Below are positions 1 to 5,617 of a DNA stretch of 29,104 nucleotides, in pieces. The position numbers and the translations under genes were made by a program. Origin of the DNA: a virus. The first letter of the stretch is position 1. Each line of letters opens with the position of its first letter. The DNA lies in IMG/VR virus record IMGVR_UViG_3300018057_000036, positions 1 through 29,104 of that record; one strand, 5' to 3'. The notes under the pieces are model-generated. The model saw only the letters and a list, made by a program, of their open reading frames with translations. It was not told where the DNA came from and did no database searches.

Positions 1-44
1 GGGCGGGCGGCGGCGTCGCGGATGGACAGTGGACGTGCATCGGA

Positions 45-236
45 GGGTCAGTGGTCAGTGGTCAGTGGCGAGTGGCCAGTGGTCAGTGGTCAGTGGTCAG
101 TCGCGACGGACAAGGAACAACGGACAACCAGCTCGTCAACGGGGCCTCCGCCGGCCAATCCGCCGGTATGGACCCCGACTGACAACGGACAATTGACCAT
201 TGACGTCGGCTCCTCTGACACCTGACACCTGACACC
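45..236. repeat. GTGGTCA and TGACACC heptamer arrays
   Basis: Tandem and near-tandem heptamers: GTGGTCA (bases 48-105), its complement in the form CTGACAACGGACAA (about 178-200), then TGACACC three times (220-236). The same families recur in most intergenic gaps of the window in both orientations. A 7 bp period resembles the short tandemly repeated repetitive sequences known from cyanobacteria; the relationship is not established. Confidence 0.8.
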
Positions 237-250
237 GGACGAAGCAAAAC

Positions 251-280
251 GCCCGGGGCTGCTGGCATACAGCCCCGGGC
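251..280 (-). terminator. Hairpin, minus-strand terminator-like
   Basis: Perfect 10 bp stem (251-260 with 271-280, GCCCGGGGCT/AGCCCCGGGC) around a 10-base loop. Read on the minus strand it is followed by GTTTTGC, so an intrinsic terminator for leftward transcription is possible. No clear leftward gene precedes it closely. Confidence 0.4.
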
Positions 281-348
281 GAAGCCCAAACCTCGACCGC
301 GGCGCACCGGGAAGGACATCGCGATCTTGCTCCGTTATCGGCGGAAGA

Positions 349-380
349 GGGATTGGGGATTGGGGATTGGGGATTGGGAC
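349..380. repeat. GGGGATT heptamer array
   Basis: About four copies of the GGGGATT heptamer. A second short block lies at 544-566, and both follow the same GGCGGAAGAGGGATT context, suggesting duplication of a larger unit. Confidence 0.8.
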
Positions 381-382
381 GG

Positions 383-428
383 AAAAAACGGCCCGGACGG
401 CGCCGTGAGAAATACGCCGTCCCGGCCG
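383..428 (-). terminator. Hairpin plus T-tract, leftward terminator
   Basis: A 14 bp stem with one mismatch (389-402 with 415-428) encloses a 12-base loop. On the minus strand the stem is followed directly by six T (bases 383-388 are AAAAAA on the plus strand). This is a standard intrinsic terminator shape for leftward transcription, perhaps for the small minus-strand genes starting at 1224. Confidence 0.5.
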
Positions 429-441
429 GTGGTGAAAGGGC

Positions 442-487
442 CGCGGCCGGGAGGATGTTCCCGCATAGGACCCGGCCGCGACTTTTG
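442..487 (+). terminator. Hairpin plus TTTT, rightward terminator-like
   Basis: Perfect 10 bp stem (442-451 with 471-480, CGCGGCCGGG/CCCGGCCGCG), 19-base loop, then ACTTTTGGG on the plus strand. A weak intrinsic terminator for anything transcribed rightward from the left edge. Confidence 0.35.
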
Positions 488-716
488 GGCGACGGTGCAT
501 GCCCCCCGGCACGCCGCCGCCCTGGTGTGGTATCGGCGGAAGAGGGATTGGGGATTGGGGATTGGCGGAGATCCGAGCGGTTGCCCAGCTTGCCTCCGCT
601 GGCCAGGCCGCCATTAGCGGACTGGCTGTCCGGTAGTTGCGGGTTGCCTTCCGGTACTCGGCAAGGTGCCAGGTGAGAGGTGTCAGGTGTCAGGAAGTGA
701 GGAGGAAGGATCAAGG

Positions 717-1022
717 ATGAAGGATGAAGACGAGGAATCGGCGGACTCGGGGACGTTCTGGGAGCGCTCGCACGATTTTGCGCGAAAAGCCCAGGATCGG
801 GAGGTCCGGGAGGCGGAAGAGCGGGAGGCCAAGCGGAAGAAGGATGCTTTCTGGGCGGCCCTAACCCGCCTCGCGCTGATCCCGCTGGCCATCGTCGTCG
901 TCGGGATGATTTATTCGTGCACGGCGGCGCGCCAGCGCCCGGACAAGCCGGTACCGCGCGACCCGGTACTCCAGCAGAGCGACCCAATACCGCGGACATT
1001 CGAACCAAGGGCCCAAATGTAA
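717..1022 (+). CDS. Small single-pass membrane protein
   Basis: 101 residues. Unrecognised family. Residues 1-45 are very charged and probably helical (acidic first, then a Glu/Arg/Lys-rich stretch), followed by one hydrophobic segment at about 47-68 (ALTRLALIPLAIVVVGMIYS) and a short Pro/Arg tail. This gives a one-pass inner-membrane protein with a cytoplasmic coil. The ATG at 717 is chosen because GGAGGAAGGA lies just upstream; an in-frame start further left would translate GGTGTCA repeats. The first codons themselves coincide with an AAGGATGA-type repeat that recurs at 18505-18536. The 3' part is antisense to the minus-strand frame 861-1079, so the two calls compete. Early-region position suggests an accessory or exclusion role, but that is a guess. 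Confidence 0.55.
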   Translation: MKDEDEESADSGTFWERSHDFARKAQDREVREAEEREAKRKKDAFWAALTRLALIPLAIVVVGMIYSCTAARQRPDKPVPRDPVLQQSDPIPRTFEPRAQM

Positions 1023-1079
1023 AAGCGCCCGGTAGGTGAGATCGAGGGCCAGGTTGGCCGTGCGGAGGATCCGCGTCAT
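861..1079 (-). CDS. Small basic protein, minus strand
   Basis: 72 residues, not recognised. The first 50 residues read as a plausible helical protein rich in Leu, Arg, Tyr and Trp; the last 20 turn into an Asp/Arg/Gln-rich tail that is antisense to the transmembrane segment of the plus-strand gene at 717-1022. GGAGG sits about 8 bases before the ATG on the minus strand, and the frame starts 22 bases after the 40-residue gene at 1102-1224, so the two could form a leftward operon diverging from the repressor. Overlap with the convergent gene lowers confidence; the natural stop may be correct and the two 3' ends may simply overlap. Confidence 0.4.
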   Translation of the reverse strand: MTRILRTANLALDLTYRALLHLGPWFECPRYWVALLEYRVARYRLVRALARRRARINHPDDDDGQRDQREAG

Positions 1080-1101
1080 GGAAAGGCCCTCCGGGCCGGC
1101 C

Positions 1102-1224
1102 TCAGCCGGCCACCACTGAATGGAAGAAACGGTAGAGCAGGATCGAAATGAAGCCGCCGGCCAGCATCCATTTGAGCTTGGCCTTGAACTCGGCTGACCA
1201 CTTGCCGGTGAGCAGGTTGGCCAT
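1102..1224 (-). CDS. 40-residue one-pass membrane protein
   Basis: Too short for usual ORF thresholds. The protein starts MANLLTGKWSAEFKAKLKWM and continues into a hydrophobic segment (about residues 20-38, LAGGFISILLYRFF), giving a short amphipathic helix plus one membrane span. It is divergent from the XRE repressor (start 1371) and is followed on the same strand by the gene at 861-1079. No clear Shine-Dalgarno is visible. Small membrane proteins of this shape beside a repressor are common in temperate phages, for example in exclusion or antiholin roles, but nothing here fixes the function. Confidence 0.45.
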   Translation of the reverse strand: MANLLTGKWSAEFKAKLKWMLAGGFISILLYRFFHSVVAG

Positions 1225-1329
1225 GCTAGCAGTATCGGCAGGCGGAGGGGCGGGCCAACAGCCGCGGCGGTTCGCCGAGGCCTCGGCCCGTCAGTGGGCA
1301 GTGGGCTGTGGGCAGGGACCGAAAACGAC

Positions 1330-1357
1330 TTGACAGGACGATTCGGATAGGCATAAT
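1330..1357 (+). promoter_or_regulatory. Sigma70-like promoter of the repressor gene
   Basis: TTGACA (1330-1335), 16 bp spacer, CATAAT (1352-1357), five of six matches in the -10 box. The predicted start of transcription, near 1364, leaves only about 7 bases before the ATG at 1371, so a message from this promoter would be almost leaderless and would lack the GGAGG at 1359-1363. It shares spacer length and an internal ATTC with the second promoter at 1616-1643. Confidence 0.55.
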
Positions 1358-1370
1358 CGGAGGCGTGGAC

Positions 1371-1619
1371 ATGCTCAGGGACACCGAACGGATCGCGAAT
1401 CTCGCCGAGAACCTCCGCGCCGCCATGCACCGGTTTGGCTGGACGCAACAGAAGCTGGAGGCCGAATCCGGCGTCCCCCAGCCCATCATTTCCCGCATCC
1501 TGAACGCCAAGGGGGAGCCGGGCGTCATTACGGTCTGGCGGCTGGCCGAGGCTCTGCAAACCTCGCTCGACAAGCTGCTTGCCTCGCCCGTCCGAAAATT
1601 CTTGGCAAAGTCGGGTTGA
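1371..1619 (+). CDS. XRE-family helix-turn-helix repressor
   Basis: 82 residues, the size of a minimal Cro/C1-type DNA-binding domain. Residues about 10-68 form the five-helix HTH_3/XRE fold: the first helices carry RIANLAENLRAAMHRFGWTQ, the HTH core reads QKLEAESGVPQPIISRILNA, and the following helices include VWRLAEALQTSLDKLL. There is no peptidase or oligomerisation domain, so this is not a LexA-type cleavable repressor. The ATG at 1371 is preceded by GGAGG at 1359-1363. The gene has a sigma70-like promoter on each side and ends in a strong terminator (1644-1687). It most likely controls the early promoters and the leftward small genes. Its operators are not evident as clean palindromes. 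Confidence 0.85.
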   Translation: MLRDTERIANLAENLRAAMHRFGWTQQKLEAESGVPQPIISRILNAKGEPGVITVWRLAEALQTSLDKLLASPVRKFLAKSG

Positions 1620-1643
1620 CAGACTTATTCACTTATTTATAAT
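1616..1643 (+). promoter_or_regulatory. Consensus sigma70 promoter after the repressor
   Basis: Perfect TTGACA (1616-1621), 16 bp AT-rich spacer, perfect TATAAT (1638-1643), standing out in a GC-rich background. The TTGACA overlaps the repressor stop codon. Predicted initiation near 1650 falls inside the left arm of the repressor terminator, so its transcript would start within the hairpin and lack part of the stem. It could drive csrA and the genes after it. Confidence 0.6.
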
Positions 1644-1687
1644 CAGCCGTTGTGGGTTGGAGAAACCCACAACGGCTGTTTCTTTTT
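1644..1687 (+). terminator. Intrinsic terminator of the repressor gene
   Basis: Perfect 15 bp stem (1644-1658 with 1664-1678), 5-base loop GGAGA, followed by TTTCTTTTT (1679-1687). A textbook rho-independent terminator, starting one base after the -10 box of the promoter at 1616-1643. Confidence 0.9.
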
Positions 1688-1830
1688 CGGGGCCGCGCGG
1701 CCTCGGGAAGCGGCCGACGTGGCGTGTGAAAAGGGGGGCGCGGCCGGCGGCGGCCATTCATTGACGGGGCGGGATGGGTTTGGGCCTCGTGCTGTCCCAC
1801 TGCCCGCCGCCGGCCGACCCCAACGCCATG

Positions 1831-1891
1831 AGGTGTCAGGTGCTAGGTGTCAGGTGTCAGACTTACACCTGGCACCTGGCACCTGACACCT
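1831..1891. repeat. Inverted GGTGTCA arrays forming a 27 bp hairpin
   Basis: Left arm 1831-1857 and right arm 1865-1891 are complementary over 27 positions with two mismatches; the loop is CAGACTT. The arms are opposite-orientation arrays of the TGACACC/GGTGTCA heptamer family. Confidence 0.85.
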
Positions 1892-1906
1892 ATTTGAAAC
1901 GCCAAC

Positions 1907-1934
1907 GGCCGGCCTGCATCAGGACAGGCCGGCC
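1907..1934 (+). promoter_or_regulatory. Leader hairpin with AGGA loop, possible CsrA site
   Basis: Perfect 10 bp stem (1907-1916 with 1925-1934, GGCCGGCCTG/CAGGCCGGCC) with loop CATCAGGA. CsrA proteins bind GGA motifs presented in hairpin loops, and this lies about 110 bases before a csrA gene. Autoregulation is inference; the hairpin itself is seen. Confidence 0.4.
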
Positions 1935-2041
1935 GCGGCTCTGGAGATCGCAAGGCCCACTGGCAGGCGAACCATGCTCCCCGGAGTGTAACACTTCCGG
2001 GCGCGCGGTTCAAGGCCACTGGCAATGAACGGAGGCAAACC

Positions 2042-2251
2042 ATGCTGATACTCTCGCGTCTGGCCGGCGAAAAGATCGTCGCCGGGAATCTAACGCTGAC
2101 GGTCACGCGGATCCGCGGCGACCAGGTATGGCTGGGGTTCGAGGCCCCGGCCGAGATCCGGATTCTGCGGGAGGAGCTGCTGGGGCGGCGACGGGTCCAA
2201 TCCCAAATCCCCAATCCCCAATCCCTCTTTTCGCCGGAGGCCGTCGCATGA
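2042..2251 (+). CDS. csrA: CsrA/RsmA-family translational regulator
   Basis: 69 residues. The first 48 match the CsrA fold closely: MLILSRLAGEKIVAGN, then the beta strands LTLTVTRIRGDQVWLGFEAP, then AEIRILREELL. The Leu-4/Arg-6 end and the RxxREE end, which bind RNA in the dimer, are present. CsrA represses or stabilises mRNAs by binding GGA sites near ribosome binding sites. After residue 50 the protein runs into peptide encoded by CCCCAAT heptamers (SQIPNPQS), so the natural tail has been replaced or extended by repeat. GGAGG at 2031-2035 gives ideal spacing to the ATG. The stop overlaps the next start (ATGA). CsrA homologues do occur in mobile elements; here it probably retunes host or phage mRNA translation early in infection or lysogeny. 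Confidence 0.9.
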   Translation: MLILSRLAGEKIVAGNLTLTVTRIRGDQVWLGFEAPAEIRILREELLGRRRVQSQIPNPQSLFSPEAVA

Positions 2252-2496
2252 GCGCCCTCTGGAAGTATTTCATGGGACTGCTCGGGCCGCCGCCGGCGAA
2301 AGCGGCGATGGCTCCAGGCGACGGCAGTGGGCAGAAGGCAGTGAGCGGTGGGCAGCCATTGGGCACGGCCGTAGACCACTGCCTGTACGGCGAAGACCCG
2401 CGGAGCCCGTGCCCGCGGTGCGGGTTGTTCCTCGTCCCATACGTCGCCGGCCTCGCCTTTCTCGGCTTCTGCCCGTACGCGAGGAGCCGGAACTGA
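2248..2496 (+). CDS. Small Cys-containing protein, unknown
   Basis: 82 residues, no recognised family. It starts MSALWKYFMGLLG, has a low-complexity middle (residues about 25-42) encoded by CAGTGGGC-type repeat copies, then a Cys cluster CLYGEDPRSPCPRCG and a hydrophobic stretch LFLVPYVAGLAFLGFCPY. The CPRC pair with flanking Cys suggests a small metal-binding knuckle. It is coupled by ATGA overlap to csrA and by TGATG overlap to the next gene, so it is translated as part of the same early operon. Confidence 0.6.
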   Translation: MSALWKYFMGLLGPPPAKAAMAPGDGSGQKAVSGGQPLGTAVDHCLYGEDPRSPCPRCGLFLVPYVAGLAFLGFCPYARSRN

Positions 2497-2816
2497 TGGC
2501 AGGCGAATCACTGGCCGACGTGTTCCGCCGGTTGGCCGCGAAGAGCGGGGGGATCATCCCGCGCGATTGGGGCGACTGGTGCGAATGCCTGGCCCTGTGG
2601 CGCGTGAACCTCCGCGCGTGGCGAGCCTCCGCGAAGAGCTATGCGGCGCGCTACGGCCGGCGTGCGCGGCTGACCCGCCTGGCCGTCTACCAGCGCGAGA
2701 CTGCCCGGCAGCACGCGCGGGAGGTGATCGAGGCCCTCCGCCTGATCCGGGTCGTCGTCGAGGAATTGGAGCCGTACGTCGATACGTCGATCGAGCAGCG
2801 GCCGAAACGGCGGTAG
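2496..2816 (+). CDS. Arg-rich helical protein, unknown
   Basis: 106 residues, mostly helical, basic and rich in Arg, Ala and Trp. Residues 1-50 include DVFRRLAAKSGG and WGDWCECLALWRVNLRAW; residues 60-95 look like a long amphipathic helix (ETARQHAREVIEALRLIRVV). No domain recognised. GAGGAG lies 10 bases before the ATG, and the start overlaps the previous stop (TGATG). Position inside the early operon and basic charge would fit a nucleic-acid-associated accessory protein, but that is only inference. Confidence 0.6.
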   Translation: MAGESLADVFRRLAAKSGGIIPRDWGDWCECLALWRVNLRAWRASAKSYAARYGRRARLTRLAVYQRETARQHAREVIEALRLIRVVVEELEPYVDTSIEQRPKRR

Positions 2817-2861
2817 CCGCGGCACTGACGCCTGACACCTGACACCTGAAACCTTCCTCCC

Positions 2862-3389
2862 ATGCCCGCCCTGATCTGCCAGCATTGCATGATCGTGACG
2901 CAGGTCCGCCTGAAGGATTCGCGGCCGCTGCTGGCGGCCGAGGACCTGGCGGGGCTGCACTGCCGGGCGTGCGAACGGGCGGGCGGGATGCAGCGGGCTT
3001 TCTTCGATCGCGGGATCGGGCAGTGGCGGGCACGCCGCCGGGGCGACGTCGAGCTGACGGAGCTGGCGATCGACGGCCGGCTCCTCTCGCTGGTGGAGCT
3101 CGAAACGCTGGGCCAGGTCGTCGGGGTCTGCGACGCGCACCGCGGCGAGTGGATCGGCGTCGATACCGTATTCCCGCTCCGGCGGAACTTCGCCGATCAG
3201 ACCCACCGCCGCGTGATCGCCAGGCTGATCCAGGCGGGAGTGCTGGCGGCCGCCGGCCTGGAAATGCAGCCGGAGCGGCCCGGGTACCATCGCCTCTTCC
3301 GGGCGGCGGCGGCGAAGGCGTCAGTTGCCAGTGGCCAGTTGTCAGTTGCCAAGGGCCACGAACCACCAACCACGGACCCTGCCCCATGA
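2862..3389 (+). CDS. Zinc-ribbon-like early protein with repeat-made tail
   Basis: 175 residues. Two CxxC pairs near the N terminus (C6/C9 and C34/C37) could bind one zinc ion. The middle (about 45-150) is an ordinary alpha/beta sequence with no family I recognise. The last 22 residues (from about SVASGQLSVAKG) are translated GTCAGTTGCCA-type repeats followed by ACCAACCACGGACC, so the true domain ends near residue 152. The gene begins right after a TGACACC block (2824-2850) and ends in an ATGA overlap with the next gene. Confidence 0.6.
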   Translation: MPALICQHCMIVTQVRLKDSRPLLAAEDLAGLHCRACERAGGMQRAFFDRGIGQWRARRRGDVELTELAIDGRLLSLVELETLGQVVGVCDAHRGEWIGVDTVFPLRRNFADQTHRRVIARLIQAGVLAAAGLEMQPERPGYHRLFRAAAAKASVASGQLSVAKGHEPPTTDPAP

Positions 3390-3889
3390 GCACCACCGCC
3401 ATCGGATGCGAGCGCTGCGCTGATCCGCCGAGGGACGCGAACTATTCGTCCCGGCGGCCGTCCGCGTTCCACGCGGCGGAGCACGCGGGCCGCGGACCGC
3501 TGCGGCTGATGGCGCGGCGAGTCGAGCACGGCGCGCGGTGGAATGGCTCAGCCGAGTGGACGCTTCTGGGCTGGAGGTTCTTCGCCGACGACGTGGAGTG
3601 GATCAGCGGGGCGACGCTGCTGGACATTGACGAGGCGACGGCAATGCGGATCGAGGTGCGGCAGTCGCAGTGCGAGGTGGCCAGGCGCGGCGTGTGGGCC
3701 AGGATCCTGGCGCCCGGCGCGTACCACGTCAGCGAGTGCGTGATCGAGGCCCAGGGCGCGGGCGTGCAGAACGAGTTCCTCCGCGCGATCATGAACGCGA
3801 TCGAACTTTTGCGGCCGAAGATGGGCCCGAAAATCGTGATCGAGGCAGAGTTGGTGGGTCTCGTAGAACTCGATCCACCCTACAACTGA
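3386..3889 (+). CDS. Hypothetical early protein, 167 aa
   Basis: Unrecognised. The N terminus carries a CERC pair (residues 8-11). The remainder looks like a folded alpha/beta protein: WTLLGWRFFADDVEW, then a run of beta-like segments and a final helix (FLRAIMNAIELLRPKMG) and strand (KIVIEAELVGLVEL). Translation is coupled to the preceding gene by ATGA overlap. The stop is followed by a CTGACCACTAACCACGGACC repeat remnant that leads straight into the next start. Confidence 0.6.
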   Translation: MSTTAIGCERCADPPRDANYSSRRPSAFHAAEHAGRGPLRLMARRVEHGARWNGSAEWTLLGWRFFADDVEWISGATLLDIDEATAMRIEVRQSQCEVARRGVWARILAPGAYHVSECVIEAQGAGVQNEFLRAIMNAIELLRPKMGPKIVIEAELVGLVELDPPYN

Positions 3890-3912
3890 CCACTAACCAC
3901 GGACCCTCCCCC

Positions 3913-4206
3913 ATGAGCTTCGCCGCGATCATCCTGCAGCCGGCCAACGACTGGCGGCCCGAGGACCTCGGGCAATACGAATACAACGGCGACGCCGCGC
4001 GGCGGGCGACGTTTCGCGCCGGCGGGCTGCGGGACTGCGCTGCCGTGGTGATCGACCTCGAGCCGGGCCCGGCCGACGAGTTCACCAGCTCCGCCGATCC
4101 GCTCCGCGGGACTTTCATCCAGACCAAGGGCTGGCTGCCGGCGGACCTCCTGCACCGGATCGGCGTAGCGGCTTGCAAACTGCGGAGAGGGGAGGCGCTG
4201 GGATGA
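3913..4206 (+). CDS. Hypothetical early protein, 97 aa
   Basis: Unrecognised acidic protein, starting MSFAAIILQPANDWRPEDLG and including ADEFTSSADPLRGTF and a C-terminal helix (ADLLHRIGVAACKLRRG). The start follows a CCACGGACCCTCCCCC sequence almost identical to that before 3386 (CCACGGACCCTGCCCC), so both gene starts sit on the edge of the same repeat type. Last gene of the early run before the integrase. Confidence 0.55.
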   Translation: MSFAAIILQPANDWRPEDLGQYEYNGDAARRATFRAGGLRDCAAVVIDLEPGPADEFTSSADPLRGTFIQTKGWLPADLLHRIGVAACKLRRGEALG

Positions 4207-4208
4207 GG

Positions 4209-4242
4209 CCAGGTGTCAGGTGCCAGGTGTCAGGTGTCAGAG
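4209..4242. repeat. GGTGTCA heptamer array
   Basis: About four copies of the GGTGTCA/GGTGCCA heptamer between the early operon and the integrase leader. Confidence 0.8.
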
Positions 4243-4251
4243 GAGCCGATT

Positions 4252-4290
4252 CGGGGCGACTACCGGATTGTCCATCCGGTATTCGCCCCG
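4252..4290. repeat. 17 bp inverted repeat upstream of the integrase
   Basis: Arms 4252-4268 and 4274-4290 are complementary at 16 of 17 positions around a 5-base spacer TGTCC. No T-tract follows on either strand, so it is not a typical terminator. It could be a leader hairpin for the integrase gene or a recombinase-binding site; see findings. Confidence 0.7.
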
Positions 4291-4377
4291 GCCGACCCCC
4301 GCAATTATGCTCGAAACCCGGCGCCGCGGACGCTTCGTCGGCGGGCCGCTTTCTTGGTTGTCTCCTGGAGATTTCAA

Positions 4378-5544
4378 ATGATCCAGCACACTCAGGAGCA
4401 GGAGACACGGAGGTTAGAGCAGCGTCGGGACAAGGGGCAGCGGACAACGGACCGCTCGCTCAGCGATGCGGCCGCCGACTTCATGGCGGAGCTGAAACGG
4501 TCCGGCGTGGCGGCGCGGACCGTCAAGGGCACCCAGGAGGATCTCTGGTATTTCATCGAGTTCTGCGGGGCGGACATCCCGATCCGCGAGCTGCGGAGCG
4601 ACACGCCGGCCAAGTGGCTGCAATGGCTCCGCGACACGCCGCAACGGCGGCGGCGGCCGTGGTCGCTGCCCCGCCAGATCACGCCGGGCACCGTCTCGGG
4701 CTTCTTCGCCTGGCCGCCGAAACGGGCGGCCGCCGGCCAACCGCGGAGCGAGCAGACGATCGGCCGCTTCTGGTCGAGCCTGCGGCCCTTCTTCGATTAC
4801 CTCGGGCTGCCGACGAAGCTGCACCGCGACGACCGGCCCAACATGGCCCTGCCGCCGCCCCTGGTGCCGCGGCGGTCGGACGTCCGCGAGTGGTGGCACG
4901 AGTACCTCTCGCTCGATCGACTGGCGGCCCCGCGGATCGTCTTGATGCAGGCCGCCTGCCTGCTGACCGGCATGCGGATCGGCGAGCTCCTGGGGGCGCG
5001 GATGGAATACGTCGAGGGCCACTGGCTCCTCCTGCCGGACACGAAGACCCACAAGCCGCGGATCCTGTACGTGAGCAGCCAGGCCCTGGCCTGTCTGAAA
5101 TCGCTCCGCGAACGGTGGAGCGAGCGGTTCCTGTTCCCCGAGATGCAATCGCCGGGAAGCGCCCGGCTGGCCGGCTGGGACAACAGCGAATCGAACTGGC
5201 AGAATTGCACGCGGCACTGCCGGCGGCCGCTCGCGGCGACGACGGTGCCCTACAAGCCGCACCAGGCCCTGCGGCAGGTCTGCTCGACCTGGCTCTACCG
5301 CCGCGATCCGGTGGCCGAGTCGGCGCAACTGGGGCACGGCGGCGGGGTGGTGTTCGCGCACTACCTCGATACGCTCCGCCGCCTGCCGCGGCTGCTGGAG
5401 AAATTCCGGCTGCCGGACCTGGCCTGCGGCTGCGGGCGGGAGTGGACCTGGCCGGAGCCGATCACTGCCGACCGGCAGCTCCCCAAGCGGCTTTATGCGG
5501 AGTTCCGCAAGATCGTCGGGCAGAGCCGGCGGCGGCGGAAGTGA
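4378..5544 (+). CDS. int: Tyrosine recombinase / phage integrase
   Basis: 388 residues. It catalyses site-specific strand exchange between phage and host attachment sites. The N-terminal part (about 20-160) is a SAM-like core-binding domain; the catalytic domain follows. Visible active-site residues are R200 (TGMRIGELLG), a Lys in the TKTHKP beta hairpin, H295 and R299 (PHQALRQ), H320 (LGHGGG) and the nucleophile Y329 (AHYLD). H295 and R299 are separated by three residues, one more than the usual HxxR, so that box is slightly atypical. The ATG at 4378 is preceded by GGAG at 4367-4370; the longer frame from 4213 would translate repeats. An intrinsic terminator follows directly. Presence of int with a repressor indicates a temperate phage. 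Confidence 0.95.
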   Translation: MIQHTQEQETRRLEQRRDKGQRTTDRSLSDAAADFMAELKRSGVAARTVKGTQEDLWYFIEFCGADIPIRELRSDTPAKWLQWLRDTPQRRRRPWSLPRQITPGTVSGFFAWPPKRAAAGQPRSEQTIGRFWSSLRPFFDYLGLPTKLHRDDRPNMALPPPLVPRRSDVREWWHEYLSLDRLAAPRIVLMQAACLLTGMRIGELLGARMEYVEGHWLLLPDTKTHKPRILYVSSQALACLKSLRERWSERFLFPEMQSPGSARLAGWDNSESNWQNCTRHCRRPLAATTVPYKPHQALRQVCSTWLYRRDPVAESAQLGHGGGVVFAHYLDTLRRLPRLLEKFRLPDLACGCGREWTWPEPITADRQLPKRLYAEFRKIVGQSRRRRK

Positions 5545-5561
5545 GCGCAAGCGAATCGAAG

Positions 5562-5586
5562 CCCCCCGATTGCATCGGGGGGTTTT
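5562..5586 (+). terminator. Intrinsic terminator of int
   Basis: 9 bp stem CCCCCCGAT/ATCGGGGGG (5562-5570 with 5574-5582), a 3-base loop, then TTTT (5583-5586). It separates int from the replication gene. Confidence 0.8.
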
Positions 5587-5617
5587 CATAGGACAGGACC
5601 AGGATCGCGAGGAACGC

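Larger units (their letters stand above)
1..716. other. Repeat-rich stretch with no convincing gene
   Basis: No reading frame here looks like a real protein; all long frames are low-complexity translations of the repeats. The stretch holds GTGGTCA-type repeats (about 48-105 and 158-200), TGACACC repeats (220-236), GGGGATT repeats (349-380 and 544-566), GGTGTCA repeats (about 668-697), and three strong hairpins listed separately. The plus frame beginning at base 1 stays open to a stop at 223-225, so the repeat-encoded tail of a gene entering from the left cannot be excluded; its last residues would come from repeats, as happens in other genes of the window. Confidence 0.6.
1688..2041. other. 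csrA leader region without a gene
   Basis: No credible gene. It holds GC-rich filler (1688-1825), a 27 bp inverted array of GGTGTCA heptamers (1831-1891), a perfect GGCCGGCC hairpin with AGGA in the loop (1907-1934), and the csrA ribosome binding site GGAGG at 2031-2035. Together with the promoter at 1616-1643 it forms a structured 5' leader of nearly 400 bases. Confidence 0.6.

Noticed and set aside
45-236. CRISPR array suggested by regularly spaced repeats
   Set aside because: Units are 7 bp without unique spacers of constant size, both orientations occur, and there are no cas genes.
136-1008. 290-codon minus-strand frame at the left end
   Set aside because: Extremely Pro/Ser/Arg-rich translation of repeats and GC-rich DNA, crossing hairpins and a better-supported plus-strand gene.
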